Positions 34,819 through 44,100 of a stretch of DNA of 64,000 nucleotides are shown here, piece by piece. Position numbers and translations under genes: made by a program. The notes below the pieces were generated by a model that made no database searches, had not been told where the DNA came from, and worked only from the letters and a program-made list of their open reading frames with translations. The first letter of the stretch is position 1. Each line of letters begins with the position of its first letter. Source of the stretch: Candidatus Nitrosotalea bavarica (GTDB taxonomy: Archaea; Thermoproteota; Nitrososphaeria; Nitrososphaerales; Nitrosopumilaceae); the NCBI RefSeq assembly GCF_900167955.1, contig NZ_FUYK01000003.1, positions 145,221-209,220 on the forward strand. Direction: 5' to 3'.

Positions 34819-35736
34819 TTATTTTATTTTTCCGCTCCCCACAATACGAATAGTGGTAGACTCGGGTTTTAGAATTACACAGATCTCACCTTTTTCACAT
34901 ACAGCCGGTTTACCAAGAGAGAGTTTCATAGGATTAAGTGAGACAATTTTTGCAGGTCGTATTTGTAACCCTAGGCTTACAAGGAACATTTGGTTTTCAG
35001 ATAATTTATCTTTAAAAAACTTGCTTTGTATGTAATCAATTTCAATCTCTTGTGATGTTAAAGATGCATCAGGAAGAGAAAGTACATCACCTCTTTGAAT
35101 GTCATCAGGGGTAACGCCCTTTGCCGCAATACCTACTCTTGCAGGAGAAACTGCCTCTGGTACAGTATCATCATGCATTTGAATTGATTTTACCATTACA
35201 TCGAGACCTTTTGGAAAAAGTTTGAGTGTGTCATACTGTTTTATTTTACCTTGTACAATTTTACCCAGAATTACTGTCCCTACACCTTTGACATCAAAAC
35301 AATGATCAATTATGATTTTGGGTTTACCGTCTGTTGAGATAGGCTCTAGTTGATCAATTTCTTTTTTTAAATTTTCAGGTTCAACTATTTTGTATTGTTC
35401 TACAACAGTACCTTTTATCATTGAAAGTAACGTGTTTCTGTCAACATCAAAGGTATGAGACAAAATACCTTTTTTCTTTTCTAAAACATCTAGTGCGATT
35501 ATCTGCTCTCCTGTAAATTTATCTAATTTTGAGACATGCAGTATGACATACTCGCCCATACTAATTGCCTGAAAAAGCGGTTGGATCTTGTCTGGAAATG
35601 AAGTAGGAATAGTCCATGTTCGCAATGTATCAGACTCTTTTCTATCATAAATTGTAATATCAGTCGAAGTTCCTTTCTTTCCAAAATCTTTGGCAAGCGA
35701 TTCATCACCTAGTAATGTAAAATTTATTGATTTCAT
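34819..35736 (-). CDS. EF-Tu/SelB-like protein lacking GTPase motifs
   Basis: 305 residues. The C-terminal part (about 145-305) matches EF-Tu/SelB domains 2 and 3: HCFDVKGVGTVILGKIVQGKIKQYDTLKLFP...VKSIQMHDDTVPEAVSPARVGIAAKGVTPDDIQRGDVLS. The N-terminal part has the size and strand-helix order of a G domain but no P-loop, no DxxG and no NKxD. It is therefore a pseudo-GTPase paralogue, perhaps a ribosome or tRNA binding regulator (inference). ATG at 35734-35736. Confidence 0.75.
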   Translation of the reverse strand: MKSINFTLLGDESLAKDFGKKGTSTDITIYDRKESDTLRTWTIPTSFPDKIQPLFQAISMGEYVILHVSKLDKFTGEQIIALDVLEKKKGILSHTFDVDRNTLLSMIKGTVVEQYKIVEPENLKKEIDQLEPISTDGKPKIIIDHCFDVKGVGTVILGKIVQGKIKQYDTLKLFPKGLDVMVKSIQMHDDTVPEAVSPARVGIAAKGVTPDDIQRGDVLSLPDASLTSQEIEIDYIQSKFFKDKLSENQMFLVSLGLQIRPAKIVSLNPMKLSLGKPAVCEKGEICVILKPESTTIRIVGSGKIK

Positions 35737-35852
35737 CGATTTGTGAAAACAATGAAACTAGTAAAATATCTTGTGGAAATTAATTCGTTGATAAAAATTA
35801 GAAGAGAAAATATGAATAACAGGTATTGTTCTTGTAGTTTTTATCAGTTATA

Positions 35853-36314
35853 TTATGAATGAACTGCCCATCCACGCTGAACCAGTACTTGAGCAACAGA
35901 AGAATCCACACATGCGGCAGAGCCATCCTCTGCTTTTAGAATCAAAGAAAAACCTTGTTCACATGTTACAGATTTTGGAGCAACTCCAGATTTTACCTCC
36001 TCTAAGGGTGCCATCATTTTTGGTGCGGGAGCATTAGTCATTGGCATCGACATTGTATGATTCATACCAGGAGACATCATTCCGGTATGATTCATACTTT
36101 GGTACATCATACCAGTGTGGTTCATACCAGGATACATACCAGTGTAATTTCCATGATGATACATTGTATGGTTACCACCAGCTGAATTAGTTATGGTTTG
36201 AAAAGTTGGAGCAACTGCGGTAACATTAGTTTGGGCATAGGACATACCAACTGGCAAAACCAAGGCACTTGCCAAAAACATGACTATAATCGACATCGTT
36301 GTAACTTTCAACAT
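35853..36314 (-). CDS. Secreted Met/His-rich protein, probable copper binder
   Basis: Signal peptide 1-27 ending MSYAQ. Residues about 47-95 hold repeated HxxNYTGM and GMNHTGM units with very many Met and His, the type of sequence that binds Cu(I)/Cu(II). A C-terminal domain has two Cys (VTCEQGF and SAACVD), likely a disulfide, and ends VQRGWAVHS. Thaumarchaea depend on copper enzymes, so a role in periplasm-like copper handling is plausible. No anchor visible. ATG start at 36312-36314. Confidence 0.72.
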   Translation of the reverse strand: MLKVTTMSIIVMFLASALVLPVGMSYAQTNVTAVAPTFQTITNSAGGNHTMYHHGNYTGMYPGMNHTGMMYQSMNHTGMMSPGMNHTMSMPMTNAPAPKMMAPLEEVKSGVAPKSVTCEQGFSLILKAEDGSAACVDSSVAQVLVQRGWAVHS

Positions 36315-36390
36315 ACATACTTTTTCTAATGGCTATTTAAATTTAAAGAAGAAATTCTCATCGTCGCAACTGTGAATAATTTTACACCAT

Positions 36391-36705
36391 CTAGAGACAG
36401 TCTACTTCATGTATTGTCACTAGACCGTTACCATCCACTATCTTTTTTATCTCAGGAAGAACAGATTCTATTTTTGATTTATCATCAACAATCTCAATAA
36501 TCAGAGGCATGTTTACTGTAATTCCCTCAATGTGAAGATCTGACGCACCATGTTTTCCATATCCTCCAATTCCAGTCCAAACAGTAGCACCTGTGATCTG
36601 GGATTTTTTCAAAAGATCAAGAATTACATGATGTGTTCTTTTTCCGTCTGTATTATCATTCTTTTTTATTCGTATTGTAAGACAGTACATTTTGACTCTG
36701 TTCAT
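36391..36705 (-). CDS. DUF190-family protein
   Basis: PII-like fold DUF190 protein of 104 aa: THHVILDLLKKSQITGATVWTGIGGYGKHG is the family signature and MPLIIEIVDDKSKIESVLPEIKKIV the second repeat. It follows crcB directly (no gap), a frequent pairing, so it probably works with fluoride export or its regulation. Confidence 0.88.
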   Translation of the reverse strand: MNRVKMYCLTIRIKKNDNTDGKRTHHVILDLLKKSQITGATVWTGIGGYGKHGASDLHIEGITVNMPLIIEIVDDKSKIESVLPEIKKIVDGNGLVTIHEVDCL

Positions 36706-37095
36706 CTAGCGAAATCCTCCTTGAAGAATTACAGTCATCAAAGATTTTCCGCCAAAGATAGCACCTATCGATAGTCCCACATTTGCAATTATATTTACTG
36801 CCACAAGTCCCAATTGCTTGTTATCAAAAAGATTACTTGTTTCCAATGCAAAAGAGGACATTGTTGTAAGAGAACCACAAAAGCCTATTGCTATTAGCAT
36901 TGCATATTTTTGATCAAGGCTCCATTGTTGAGACATGACTGCAAACAAACCCAAAATGAAACTTCCAATGATATTAACAATCAAGACATTTACTGATAGA
37001 GTTCCTAAAAGTAGTGGAGATTCAGTTATTCGATACCTAAGAAAAGTTCCTACAAGCCCACCCACTGCAATAAAGATTATTACGATTGGCTTCAT
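36706..37095 (-). CDS. crcB: Fluoride channel CrcB/Fluc
   Basis: Four membrane helices in 129 aa. Family motifs: GGLVGTFLRYRI at the N-terminus, the NIIGSFILGLF helix with the conserved Asn, and GFCGSLTTMSSFALE (equivalent of GFCGGLTTFSTF). Forms dual-topology dimers that let fluoride leave the cell. Encoded between a methyltransferase gene (15 nt upstream) and DUF190; no fluoride riboswitch fits in the 15-nt gap. Confidence 0.92.
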   Translation of the reverse strand: MKPIVIIFIAVGGLVGTFLRYRITESPLLLGTLSVNVLIVNIIGSFILGLFAVMSQQWSLDQKYAMLIAIGFCGSLTTMSSFALETSNLFDNKQLGLVAVNIIANVGLSIGAIFGGKSLMTVILQGGFR

Positions 37096-37110
37096 TTTTG
37101 ATTAACCACA

Positions 37111-37989
37111 TTATTTGCTCAATATAACTGCAAGAATCAGATCTACCTTGTAATTCAATTCAAGTCTATGGTTTACAATTAATTTCCAAGGAATAAAACT
37201 TGGTTTGCTCGTATGTCGTAAAAGCTTGAAACCCATTTTATTTAGTTGCAGCCTCAGTGATTTTGCGTCAAGTTTGACTTTGACAGAGTTTTTACCTCGT
37301 TCATAATCATACGGATCTGAAAGTATTACAAATCTTCTAGTTTGATTACGTATAATTTTTAAAAGTTTCAAAGGCTCAATTAATTCTAATACATTAAGTG
37401 CCACGCTTAGTTCAAATTTTTTATTACCAAATGGATGTGACAAAGAATCCGCTAGAAAAAAATCAGAGTTTTTGATTTTACGTTTTTTTGCTTCCAACAA
37501 GGCAAAAAATGATTTGTCTATTCCAAAAACTTGACTGTGATATTTTGCCAGAACAGCAGATATTGCTCCTACAGAACAACCATGCTCTATTACAGAGACG
37601 CATTTTGGAAGTGTCTTTATGATATTTTTCACTTTTGTCTCAAATGATGTATGTTTGCTTTTTTTGTATATGACAGCCCAGTTCTTTTCCAAATTAGTAG
37701 TATCTTCTCCAACATATTTTATTTCATGTAGAGATTTTTTTATCAGAGATTTTATTTTTAGATTTTTTGCGTGCAATAATAGATACCCTCCCAATTTGGC
37801 TCTAATTGAAAAATAGGAAGAAAAGTCTTCCAATAAAAATGGAATTGATGAAATTATAGGATAGTTGGCAGTACAGTGTACACAGGAAAGAATACCCTCA
37901 ACAACTTCATTGTTCTTCTCAAAGATTTCAAGTTCCAACTTGTGTCCACATTTGACACATCTTAGATATACCAAGCTAGATTCGTACAA
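37111..37989 (-). CDS. SAM-dependent methyltransferase with N-terminal zinc ribbon
   Basis: Residues 10-42 are a Trm112-like zinc-binding segment (CVKC...CVHC). Residues about 110-230 are a class I methyltransferase: motif I VIEHGCSVGAISAVLA, motif II VFGIDKS, motif III/IV region ELSVALNVLELIEP. C-terminal segment is basic. Substrate unknown. First gene of the likely operon with crcB and DUF190. ATG at 37987-37989. Confidence 0.8.
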   Translation of the reverse strand: MYESSLVYLRCVKCGHKLELEIFEKNNEVVEGILSCVHCTANYPIISSIPFLLEDFSSYFSIRAKLGGYLLLHAKNLKIKSLIKKSLHEIKYVGEDTTNLEKNWAVIYKKSKHTSFETKVKNIIKTLPKCVSVIEHGCSVGAISAVLAKYHSQVFGIDKSFFALLEAKKRKIKNSDFFLADSLSHPFGNKKFELSVALNVLELIEPLKLLKIIRNQTRRFVILSDPYDYERGKNSVKVKLDAKSLRLQLNKMGFKLLRHTSKPSFIPWKLIVNHRLELNYKVDLILAVILSK

Positions 37990-38070
37990 TAAAATTCAAC
38001 AACCATCAAGAGATTAAGGTCCAAGTGGTAATTTGTTAGACTAAAATATCAACAAACAATTGAGATATGC

Positions 38071-38439
38071 ATGATAACAGTAGATTGTAAGGGCATACCG
38101 TCTTTAAAATCGCCACTAGCCGTCTACACATCGGACCAGGTAGGTGCAGTACCAGCATTAAAAATAAATGAATTCATGCTTGCTCCACTAAGTGAAGAAG
38201 AAATTGATTCTGCCGGAGTCATAAAAGCAATCAAAAGTTTTCTAGAGTCATTATCTATTGAGAAACACTTTGCAGTCATACAGAAAAAAGATACAATTTC
38301 TATAATACCATTAGACGATTACAAATTAGAGGAACGCCCAACGCAGCCAACAGACCAGTTTTTCTCTTGTGTACATTGTGGTCATCTCACCCAGTTTGAA
38401 ACAGTTCACAGAAACCACATGAAAATACATTATTTGTAG
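38071..38439 (+). CDS. Hypothetical protein with C-terminal C2H2 finger
   Basis: The N-terminal about 90 residues are an unrecognised alpha/beta domain (MITVDCKGIPSLKSPLAVYT...). The last 25 residues are a classical C2H2 finger: C-V-H-C, 12 residues, then His-x3-His before the end (FSCVHCGHLTQFE...HMKIH). Possibly a DNA- or RNA-binding adaptor. The finger resembles the free microprotein fingers at 20-139 and 48111-48206. Confidence 0.7.
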   Translation: MITVDCKGIPSLKSPLAVYTSDQVGAVPALKINEFMLAPLSEEEIDSAGVIKAIKSFLESLSIEKHFAVIQKKDTISIIPLDDYKLEERPTQPTDQFFSCVHCGHLTQFETVHRNHMKIHYL

Positions 38440-38469
38440 ACGAGTAGTAAAAAACTAGGAATATTTTAT

Positions 38470-38754
38470 TTATTGAGATACGACTTCGTAAAATGTTGGC
38501 TTTGGAAGACCTTCCATGAAAGAATGTCCCTTTGATTGTATCCTAAAGTGTTCCTGAGTTTTATGCATAGTTTCAAACTTTTCCTTGGTTTCAAATTCTA
38601 CCAAGATTACATGCTTACCATTATGCGTCTCAAGTAGCCTTCTCCTTACAAAGCCATCAAATTTTGAAAGTTCCGCATTGGATTCCTTGATCCAGTCCTT
38701 AAATTCATTTTCAGAACCTTTCTTAATCTGAATTTCTGCGGTAACTACAAACAT
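38470..38754 (-). CDS. ABM-domain (antibiotic biosynthesis monooxygenase-like) protein
   Basis: Dimeric alpha+beta barrel protein of about 94 aa: FVVTAEIQIKKGSENEFKDWIKE, FDGFVRRRLLET and HVILVEFETKEKFETMHKTQEH are standard ABM pattern blocks. Members include monooxygenases and haem-degrading enzymes, but the key residues for IsdG-type haem cleavage are not evident. ATG 38754 is chosen; the frame opens to 38802 but that part adds an unlikely hydrophobic start. Confidence 0.8.
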   Translation of the reverse strand: MFVVTAEIQIKKGSENEFKDWIKESNAELSKFDGFVRRRLLETHNGKHVILVEFETKEKFETMHKTQEHFRIQSKGHSFMEGLPKPTFYEVVSQ

Positions 38755-38893
38755 GAAATTAGACAGTATTGATTTCCATAAGAATATTTCTAAGATTACC
38801 AAATCCAGTAAACGACACGTACAATCCCCTTAATGCCAAACACAATACTTTATCTCAATAATGCTAAATAACGGACTAATTCGATCAAAATGT

Positions 38894-39151
38894 ATGAATG
38901 AGAAACTCGTGGCATATGGTGCCATCGCCGCTGCCATAATTGTAATGACAACCATAGTGTTCCCATTTTGGAATTTAATTCCAACCATGGTTACAGAAAA
39001 AATGAAGGTTGTCTATGTAGAAGATGGTAAATGTACTGCACAGACAGTCGATGGATACATCATTCGCAACATACCCTGTACTGCAAAAATTGGGGACAAC
39101 ATCACTGCGTCGTATGATGTTAAAGTAAAAGACAGAGAACGCAAAATATAA
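38894..39151 (+). CDS. Small anchored exported protein, 85 aa
   Basis: A single hydrophobic helix at about residues 6-24 (YGAIAAAIIVMTTIVFPF) anchors an outside domain with two Cys (GKCTAQ and IPCTAK), likely a disulfide, in a short beta-barrel-like sequence. The start at 38894 (MNEKLVAYG) gives a proper N-terminal anchor and lies about 45 nt after a TATA-like ACTTTATC; the upstream ATG at 38861 is an alternative. Function unknown. Confidence 0.6.
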   Translation: MNEKLVAYGAIAAAIIVMTTIVFPFWNLIPTMVTEKMKVVYVEDGKCTAQTVDGYIIRNIPCTAKIGDNITASYDVKVKDRERKI

Positions 39152-39155
39152 CAGA

Positions 39156-39512
39156 TTATAAAAGTTTTAGATCTTTTGTAACTTTGTCTATCATCTCTTC
39201 TGGAGCAGGCCCTATGGAAATACAAGTAACTGTTCCAGGCTCTATCTGGGTATGTCCTGCATCTGTCACTTCAGACCATGGTAGATCATGCGATATTGCA
39301 TCTCGTTTTATTTTATCCAATTCTGACAAGCTTGACACCTTGAGAACTACTTTTTGCTGGCCATATCTCTCCCATTGATCATACCATTCTCTTTTTGATT
39401 TTCGCACATGTTCAGCCCCTAAAACACATGCATGTCCCACCTGTGCAGCAATCTTTCCAGCACCCATGCCAAGATCTTTTCTTACAACTATTACCTGTTT
39501 AATTACACCCAT
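39156..39512 (-). CDS. pth2: Peptidyl-tRNA hydrolase, archaeal/eukaryal Pth2 type
   Basis: Releases peptides from stalled peptidyl-tRNA. Family features: KQVIVVRKDLGMGAGKIAAQVGHA at the N-terminus (Lys and Gln-x-x-H/A region), then SSLSELDKI, DAGHTQIEPGTVTCISIGPAP with the conserved Asp and Thr. 118 aa, standard. ATG 39510-39512. Confidence 0.95.
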   Translation of the reverse strand: MGVIKQVIVVRKDLGMGAGKIAAQVGHACVLGAEHVRKSKREWYDQWERYGQQKVVLKVSSLSELDKIKRDAISHDLPWSEVTDAGHTQIEPGTVTCISIGPAPEEMIDKVTKDLKLL

Positions 39513-39637
39513 ACTAGATTGAAATAATATTAGGACATGTTAAACTTTTGAATTATTTTACAATAAGAAAAAACAACAAGAGACAGAATAATCATTAATG
39601 TCATATCCATAAATAACGGGTTTATGATATAACATAC

Positions 39638-39781
39638 ATGCCAGGTATGAAATGCGTATCATGCGGAATTGGATTCTTTTCTGCTACTGGATCAGACAAA
39701 TGTTCCAAGTGTTCAGACAAGGGAGGCCATCACGAAGCCGCAGAAAGTCACGACTCTTGTGGTTGCGGTCATAGCCACTAA
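39638..39781 (+). CDS. Zinc-ribbon microprotein with His/Cys-rich tail (47 aa)
   Basis: ATG follows a TATA-like TTTATGATATAA by about 12-15 nt. Residues 6-25 hold CVSC and CSKC, a zinc ribbon; the tail has HH, SH, CGCGHSH, a second potential metal site. The sequence recalls zinc-ribbon and metal-chaperone tails. Too short for a confident family; a role in metal buffering is only a suggestion. Confidence 0.6.
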   Translation: MPGMKCVSCGIGFFSATGSDKCSKCSDKGGHHEAAESHDSCGCGHSH

Positions 39782-39866
39782 AACCCATTTTTTCACATAA
39801 ACACACAATACAGCTTTTTCAAAATACATATTGAATTAATAGTACAGATATTGATAAAAAAATATC

Positions 39867-41003
39867 ATGGACTATGATGTTGTAATAGCAGGTGGAAGTG
39901 TTGCAGGACTGTTATGTGCAAGAGAGATTGCAGCAAAAAACCACAAAGTCCTCGTCATAGAAGAAGATCATGAGATTGGAACTCCAGAACATTGCGGAGG
40001 AGTAGTAAGCATTCCTGCAATGGAGGACTTGGGAATCATTCCCATGAGAGCTACACTTGACAACAAGATACGTTCTGCTAAAATAGTAGCACCATCTGGA
40101 AAAAGTTTTACACTTGATGCAAGACCTCAGCAGGTCATAGTATTGGACAGACGTGAGTTTGACAAACAGATTGCTCATCAGGCCCAAGTCAATGGAGCAG
40201 AGATTAGAGTAAAATCATCATTAAGAGAGATAACAAAAGACAGTGTAAGAACTTCAGACGGCGAGATAAAGTGTAAGATAATAGTTGATGCAAGAGGAGT
40301 ATCATCGCTCATTCAGAAGGATAGAACTGGTACACTCCAATCCGCACAATACGAAGTCTTTGCAGATTGGATAGACAAAGAAAGAATTGAAGTTCATTTG
40401 GATCAAGAAAAATATCCAGGATTTTTTGCATGGGTTATACCTACAAGAAGAGATGAAGCTAAAATTGGAGTTGCAGGAAGAGGAATCAATCCAGCACTTG
40501 CCATAGAAGAATTTCTCAAGAAGAAAGGAAGACATTCAACCATTAGAAAAATATTTGCGCCAATTTGGATTAAAGGTCCAATCAAGGAATTTGTTATAGG
40601 AAATCTAGTAACAATAGGAGATGCCGCAGGACAGGCAAAGCCTACAACAGCAGGCGGAATTTACTCTTCCGGAATTGGAGGCATGTTGGCAGGAAGATCG
40701 ATTTCCAAATTTTTAGAGTCAGGAAAAGAATCTAGTTTATCAGAATACCAAAAAGAGTGGACTGGAAAATTTGGCAAGGAGTTTGAGCATATGCTTCTTG
40801 CACGTTCCCTGCTTGAGAGACTGGACAACAAATCAGTTGATTCAATATTTGATTCCATAACACCAAAGATACTAGATGAGATCTCAAAAGAAGGAAGCTT
40901 TGATTTTCATACCACGTCTGTTGCAAAGATGTTAGGAGTACGAGGGTCGGTCAAAGCAGTTCAGGCAATTCTTGGAAATGAATTGAGAAGATTGTTGAAC
41001 TAG
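39867..41003 (+). CDS. Geranylgeranyl reductase-family flavoprotein
   Basis: FAD-dependent reductase of the GGR family that saturates isoprenoid chains of archaeal lipids. N-terminal dinucleotide-binding motif VVIAGGSVAGLLCAREI (residues 5-21), the PxxCGGVVS region (CGG near 43-45), and the FAD motif GDAAGQAKPTTAGGIYSSG at about 252-270. 378 aa. Related members act on quinones or on digeranylgeranyl-phospholipids; which is not determined. Confidence 0.85.
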   Translation: MDYDVVIAGGSVAGLLCAREIAAKNHKVLVIEEDHEIGTPEHCGGVVSIPAMEDLGIIPMRATLDNKIRSAKIVAPSGKSFTLDARPQQVIVLDRREFDKQIAHQAQVNGAEIRVKSSLREITKDSVRTSDGEIKCKIIVDARGVSSLIQKDRTGTLQSAQYEVFADWIDKERIEVHLDQEKYPGFFAWVIPTRRDEAKIGVAGRGINPALAIEEFLKKKGRHSTIRKIFAPIWIKGPIKEFVIGNLVTIGDAAGQAKPTTAGGIYSSGIGGMLAGRSISKFLESGKESSLSEYQKEWTGKFGKEFEHMLLARSLLERLDNKSVDSIFDSITPKILDEISKEGSFDFHTTSVAKMLGVRGSVKAVQAILGNELRRLLN

Positions 41004-41053
41004 ATGATAAATGATAAGCAAGATATAAATTCGGTCAAACTTGCGTTTTTAAC

Positions 41054-41233
41054 ATGTCGTCAACAATAGCATTACCCGTGTGCACTTCATGCCACAGACC
41101 AATAATGCCTAGAGACATGTGTGTAAAATTTAACTGTCCTAGCTGCGGTTCCCTATTGCTTTGGAGATGCGAGAGTTGCAGAGAAGCAGCGAGAGCATAC
41201 AAGTGTAATTCATGCACTTTTGAAGGACCTTAA
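41054..41233 (+). CDS. HVO_2753-like double zinc-ribbon protein (59 aa)
   Basis: Four CxxC motifs (CTSC, CPSC with an upstream Cys, CESC, CNSC) arranged as two zinc ribbons, as in the small archaeal zinc-finger proteins that are encoded next to aEF-1 beta. The overlap or close spacing with the EF-1 beta gene (4 nt) is the usual context. Probably RNA or protein binding. ATG at 41054 after a TATA-like TATAAATT at 41025-41032. Confidence 0.82.
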   Translation: MSSTIALPVCTSCHRPIMPRDMCVKFNCPSCGSLLLWRCESCREAARAYKCNSCTFEGP

Positions 41234-41237
41234 AAAA

Positions 41238-41519
41238 ATGGCGCGACTTTCGCTTCGAGCAAAAATCCTTCCAACTGGAACTGAGATAGATCTAGATGAG
41301 GTTGCAAAAAAGATCCAAGGAGTATTAAAAGAAGGAATAATATTTTCAAAGTATACAAAAGAGCCACTTGCATATGGGCTTTATTTTCTTAATGCCGAAT
41401 TTTCCCTAGATGATAAAGAAGGACAAATGGATTCTCTTGAAAATGCGATTCGTTCAATCGAAGGCGTAGGAGAATTTCAAGTATTAGGTTTAAGTCGAAC
41501 ATCTGTTGACATGAAGTAG
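41238..41519 (+). CDS. ef1b: Translation elongation factor 1-beta
   Basis: Nucleotide exchange factor for aEF-1 alpha. 93 residues in the ferredoxin-like fold: ARLSLRAKILPTGTEIDLDEVAKKI, AYGLYFLNAEFSLDD and the final GVGEFQVLGLSRTSVDMK. ATG 41238 is chosen (starts at the first strand); the upstream ORF extension to 41220 overlaps the zinc-ribbon gene. Confidence 0.93.
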   Translation: MARLSLRAKILPTGTEIDLDEVAKKIQGVLKEGIIFSKYTKEPLAYGLYFLNAEFSLDDKEGQMDSLENAIRSIEGVGEFQVLGLSRTSVDMK

Positions 41520-41527
41520 GTGGCCTT

Positions 41528-43696
41528 TTGGTAAAAAAAGACGAACTGCTTCAAATGCGGGTCGGAGAAGCAAAACAAAGAGACGTTGGAAAGAGACGAG
41601 CTAGAATAGAACCGGAGGCAATGGAGTTTTTAAAAGTAGAAGCAGGAGATATGATAGAAATAACAGGTAAGAGGGCAAGCTGTGCCATAGTCTGGCCTGC
41701 AGATGATGATAACAAATCACCAGATGTAATACGAATTGACGGTCAGACAAGAAAGAATGCAGGTGTTGGAATAAACGATCTAGTAAATGTAAAAAAAATA
41801 GTTGCCAAGCCTGCAAAAAGCGTAACCCTGATGCCAGTTAATGGCAATGTTACAGTAGACAAGGAATTTACAGATTTTGTAAAAAATAGACTCAGAGGAC
41901 TACCTCTTTCAGAGGGAGACGAGATATCAGTTATGATTCTTGGGAATTCAATGGATTTTAAAATTCATAAAATTTCGCCAAAAGCTGTTGTAAAGATTGA
42001 GCGTAGTACTGCCGTTACCATACTAACTGAAACAACCACCGATAAAAAAATTCGAGTCACATTTGAAGAGATAGGTGGTCTCAAGTTACAGACAAAGAGA
42101 ATGAGGGAAATTGTGGAACTGCCACTAAAACATCCTGAAATATTTGTAAGGCTGAACATAGAACCGCACAGTGGCATTCTCCTATATGGCCCACCAGGAT
42201 GCGGTAAGACATTAATTGCCAAAGTATTGGCAAGTGAGTCAGAGGCCAACTTTTATTCAATTAACGGCCCAGAGATTATGAACAAGTATTACGGAGAGAC
42301 AGAAGCAAGGCTGAGAGACATTTTCAAAGAAGCAAAGGAGAATTCCCCTAGTGTGATATTCATTGATGAAATTGATGCAATTGCTCCAAAAAGAGAGGAA
42401 GCGTATGGAGATGTAGAAAAAAGAGTAGTGGCACAGTTGTTAGCTTTGATGGATGGCCTTAACGAGAGAGGAAATGTCATTGTTCTAGGAGCCACGAATA
42501 GGCCAGAGAGTGTAGATCCTGCCTTGAGAAGACCAGGTAGATTCGACAGAGAGATTGAGATCTCAGTACCCAATGCAGATGGAAGATTAGAGATATTACA
42601 AATTCATACACGTGGTATGCCTTTACATGATGTAGACCTCAAAACACTTGCTGCAGAATTGCACGGTTATACCGGAGCAGACATCAAATCACTTTGCAGA
42701 GAAGCTGCAATGAAAGCTGTAAGAACTCTCTTGCCAGATGTAGAAAATGAAACTGAAAAAGTATCTCCAGAAATTTTACTAAAGCTAAAGATCACATTAC
42801 AAGACTTCTATGACGCAATGCATGAAATTGTTCCAACCGCAATGCGTGAATTTTATGTTGAAAGTCCAAAAGTATGGTGGAGGGAAGTGGGAGGACTGGA
42901 CGATGCAAAAAGAATTTTGCAAGACAATTTGATAATTGCAATCAAGGAACCTGGAAAGTTCCAAAAGATGGGAATCAAACCACCAAAGGGCGCGCTATTG
43001 TACGGTCCATCAGGATGTGGAAAGACACTACTTGCAAGAGCTCTTGCAACAGAGAGCGGTGCAAACATGATATTTGTAAGAGGACCTGAAATATTATCAA
43101 AATGGGTTGGCGAATCAGAAAAGGCAATCAGGGAGATATTCAGAAAGGCCAAGACTTCGTCACCATGTATAATAATATTCGATGAGCTTGACTCGCTTGC
43201 ACGCGCCAAATCAAGTGAAGAGGGAGGAATGGGAGAGAGGCTACTCAGTCAGCTCTTAACAGAGATGGAGGACGGAGGAGCTTCCCGAGTTGTTGTATTA
43301 GGAATATCAAACAGACCAGATCTTATTGACCCATCTTTGATAAGACCTGGCAGATTAGATCTAGTAATTTTTGTTCCACCGCCAGACGAGAAGGGAAGAT
43401 TTGAGATAATCAGGCTACTTACAAAACAGATGCCACTTTCTGGAGACATTGACTTGAAGGAGATTGCAGTGGCAACAAAGGGGTATAGTGGTGCCGACTT
43501 GGTTGCAGTGTGCAGAGAATCTGCAGTAAACGCAATGCGAAATAATAGTCCTAAGATCACAAGTGTTGACTTTTCCACCGCTCTAAAAAGTGTCAAGGCA
43601 TCAATTACAAAGGTAGTAGAAGAATGGTATTCAACAGTTAAAGATAATATCTCATACGCATTACCAAAGCCAATGGACAAGGCATTTTACGGTTAG
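41528..43696 (+). CDS. cdc48: Cdc48/p97-type double AAA ATPase
   Basis: Unfoldase working with the proteasome. N-domain (residues 1-185, with [21 protein letters not shown]), D1 AAA module with Walker A GPPGCGKT at about 219-226 and Walker [11 protein letters not shown], and D2 with Walker A GPSGCGKT near 491 and Walker [10 protein letters not shown]. 722 aa, normal. TTG start at 41528; an ATG nine codons later is possible. In one run with EF-1 beta (8 nt upstream) and the wHTH-like gene (2 nt downstream). C-terminus KAFYG may engage the proteasome (HbYX-like only loosely). Confidence 0.95.
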   Translation: MVKKDELLQMRVGEAKQRDVGKRRARIEPEAMEFLKVEAGDMIEITGKRASCAIVWPADDDNKSPDVIRIDGQTRKNAGVGINDLVNVKKIVAKPAKSVTLMPVNGNVTVDKEFTDFVKNRLRGLPLSEGDEISVMILGNSMDFKIHKISPKAVVKIERSTAVTILTETTTDKKIRVTFEEIGGLKLQTKRMREIVELPLKHPEIFVRLNIEPHSGILLYGPPGCGKTLIAKVLASESEANFYSINGPEIMNKYYGETEARLRDIFKEAKENSPSVIFIDEIDAIAPKREEAYGDVEKRVVAQLLALMDGLNERGNVIVLGATNRPESVDPALRRPGRFDREIEISVPNADGRLEILQIHTRGMPLHDVDLKTLAAELHGYTGADIKSLCREAAMKAVRTLLPDVENETEKVSPEILLKLKITLQDFYDAMHEIVPTAMREFYVESPKVWWREVGGLDDAKRILQDNLIIAIKEPGKFQKMGIKPPKGALLYGPSGCGKTLLARALATESGANMIFVRGPEILSKWVGESEKAIREIFRKAKTSSPCIIIFDELDSLARAKSSEEGGMGERLLSQLLTEMEDGGASRVVVLGISNRPDLIDPSLIRPGRLDLVIFVPPPDEKGRFEIIRLLTKQMPLSGDIDLKEIAVATKGYSGADLVAVCRESAVNAMRNNSPKITSVDFSTALKSVKASITKVVEEWYSTVKDNISYALPKPMDKAFYG

Positions 43697-43698
43697 AT

Positions 43699-44016
43699 AT
43701 GGCAGTCCCACTTCGAAATACAATATATGAAAAAATAAAGATAGCAGGATCTCTTACTGATTCTGAATTATCAAAAGCTCTAATCAAGGCAGGAATTTCA
43801 ATACCAGAAGACGAGTTTAACAAGATACTTCTTAATTTGGAAATTTATGGCATGATCAAAGTAACATGGCTTACCAAGGATGAACGTAGAATAGAGATAT
43901 CTGAAAAAGTAGAAGATGAAGATGAGATAGAAAGACAAAATATGGAGAATCTGGAAAAAGAATACGAGTCAGGCTTTCCAGGTGTCGGCCAGCAAGAAGA
44001 AGAGATCCAAGAATAG
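43699..44016 (+). CDS. Small wHTH-like protein downstream of cdc48
   Basis: 105 residues. The N-terminal 70 look like a winged helix (IYEKIKIAGSLTDSELSKALIKAG...FNKILLNLEIYGMIKVTWL), the rest is a long acidic coiled or disordered tail (EDEDEIERQNMENLEKE). Starts 2 nt after the cdc48 stop codon, so co-translated. Possibly a Cdc48 adaptor or a regulator; not recognised. Confidence 0.65.
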   Translation: MAVPLRNTIYEKIKIAGSLTDSELSKALIKAGISIPEDEFNKILLNLEIYGMIKVTWLTKDERRIEISEKVEDEDEIERQNMENLEKEYESGFPGVGQQEEEIQE

Positions 44017-44100
44017 ATCATTACATATTCAAACTTCCTACAGTTTCAAACCCAACTATTCAAATCATTTTTTTCCAATAAGTCAATAAAGAATCATCTA

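Noticed and set aside
35752..35862. Small plus-strand ORF of 36 aa with CSCS
   Set aside because: It runs into the 3' end of the Met/His-rich gene and has no promoter, family or strong composition signal.
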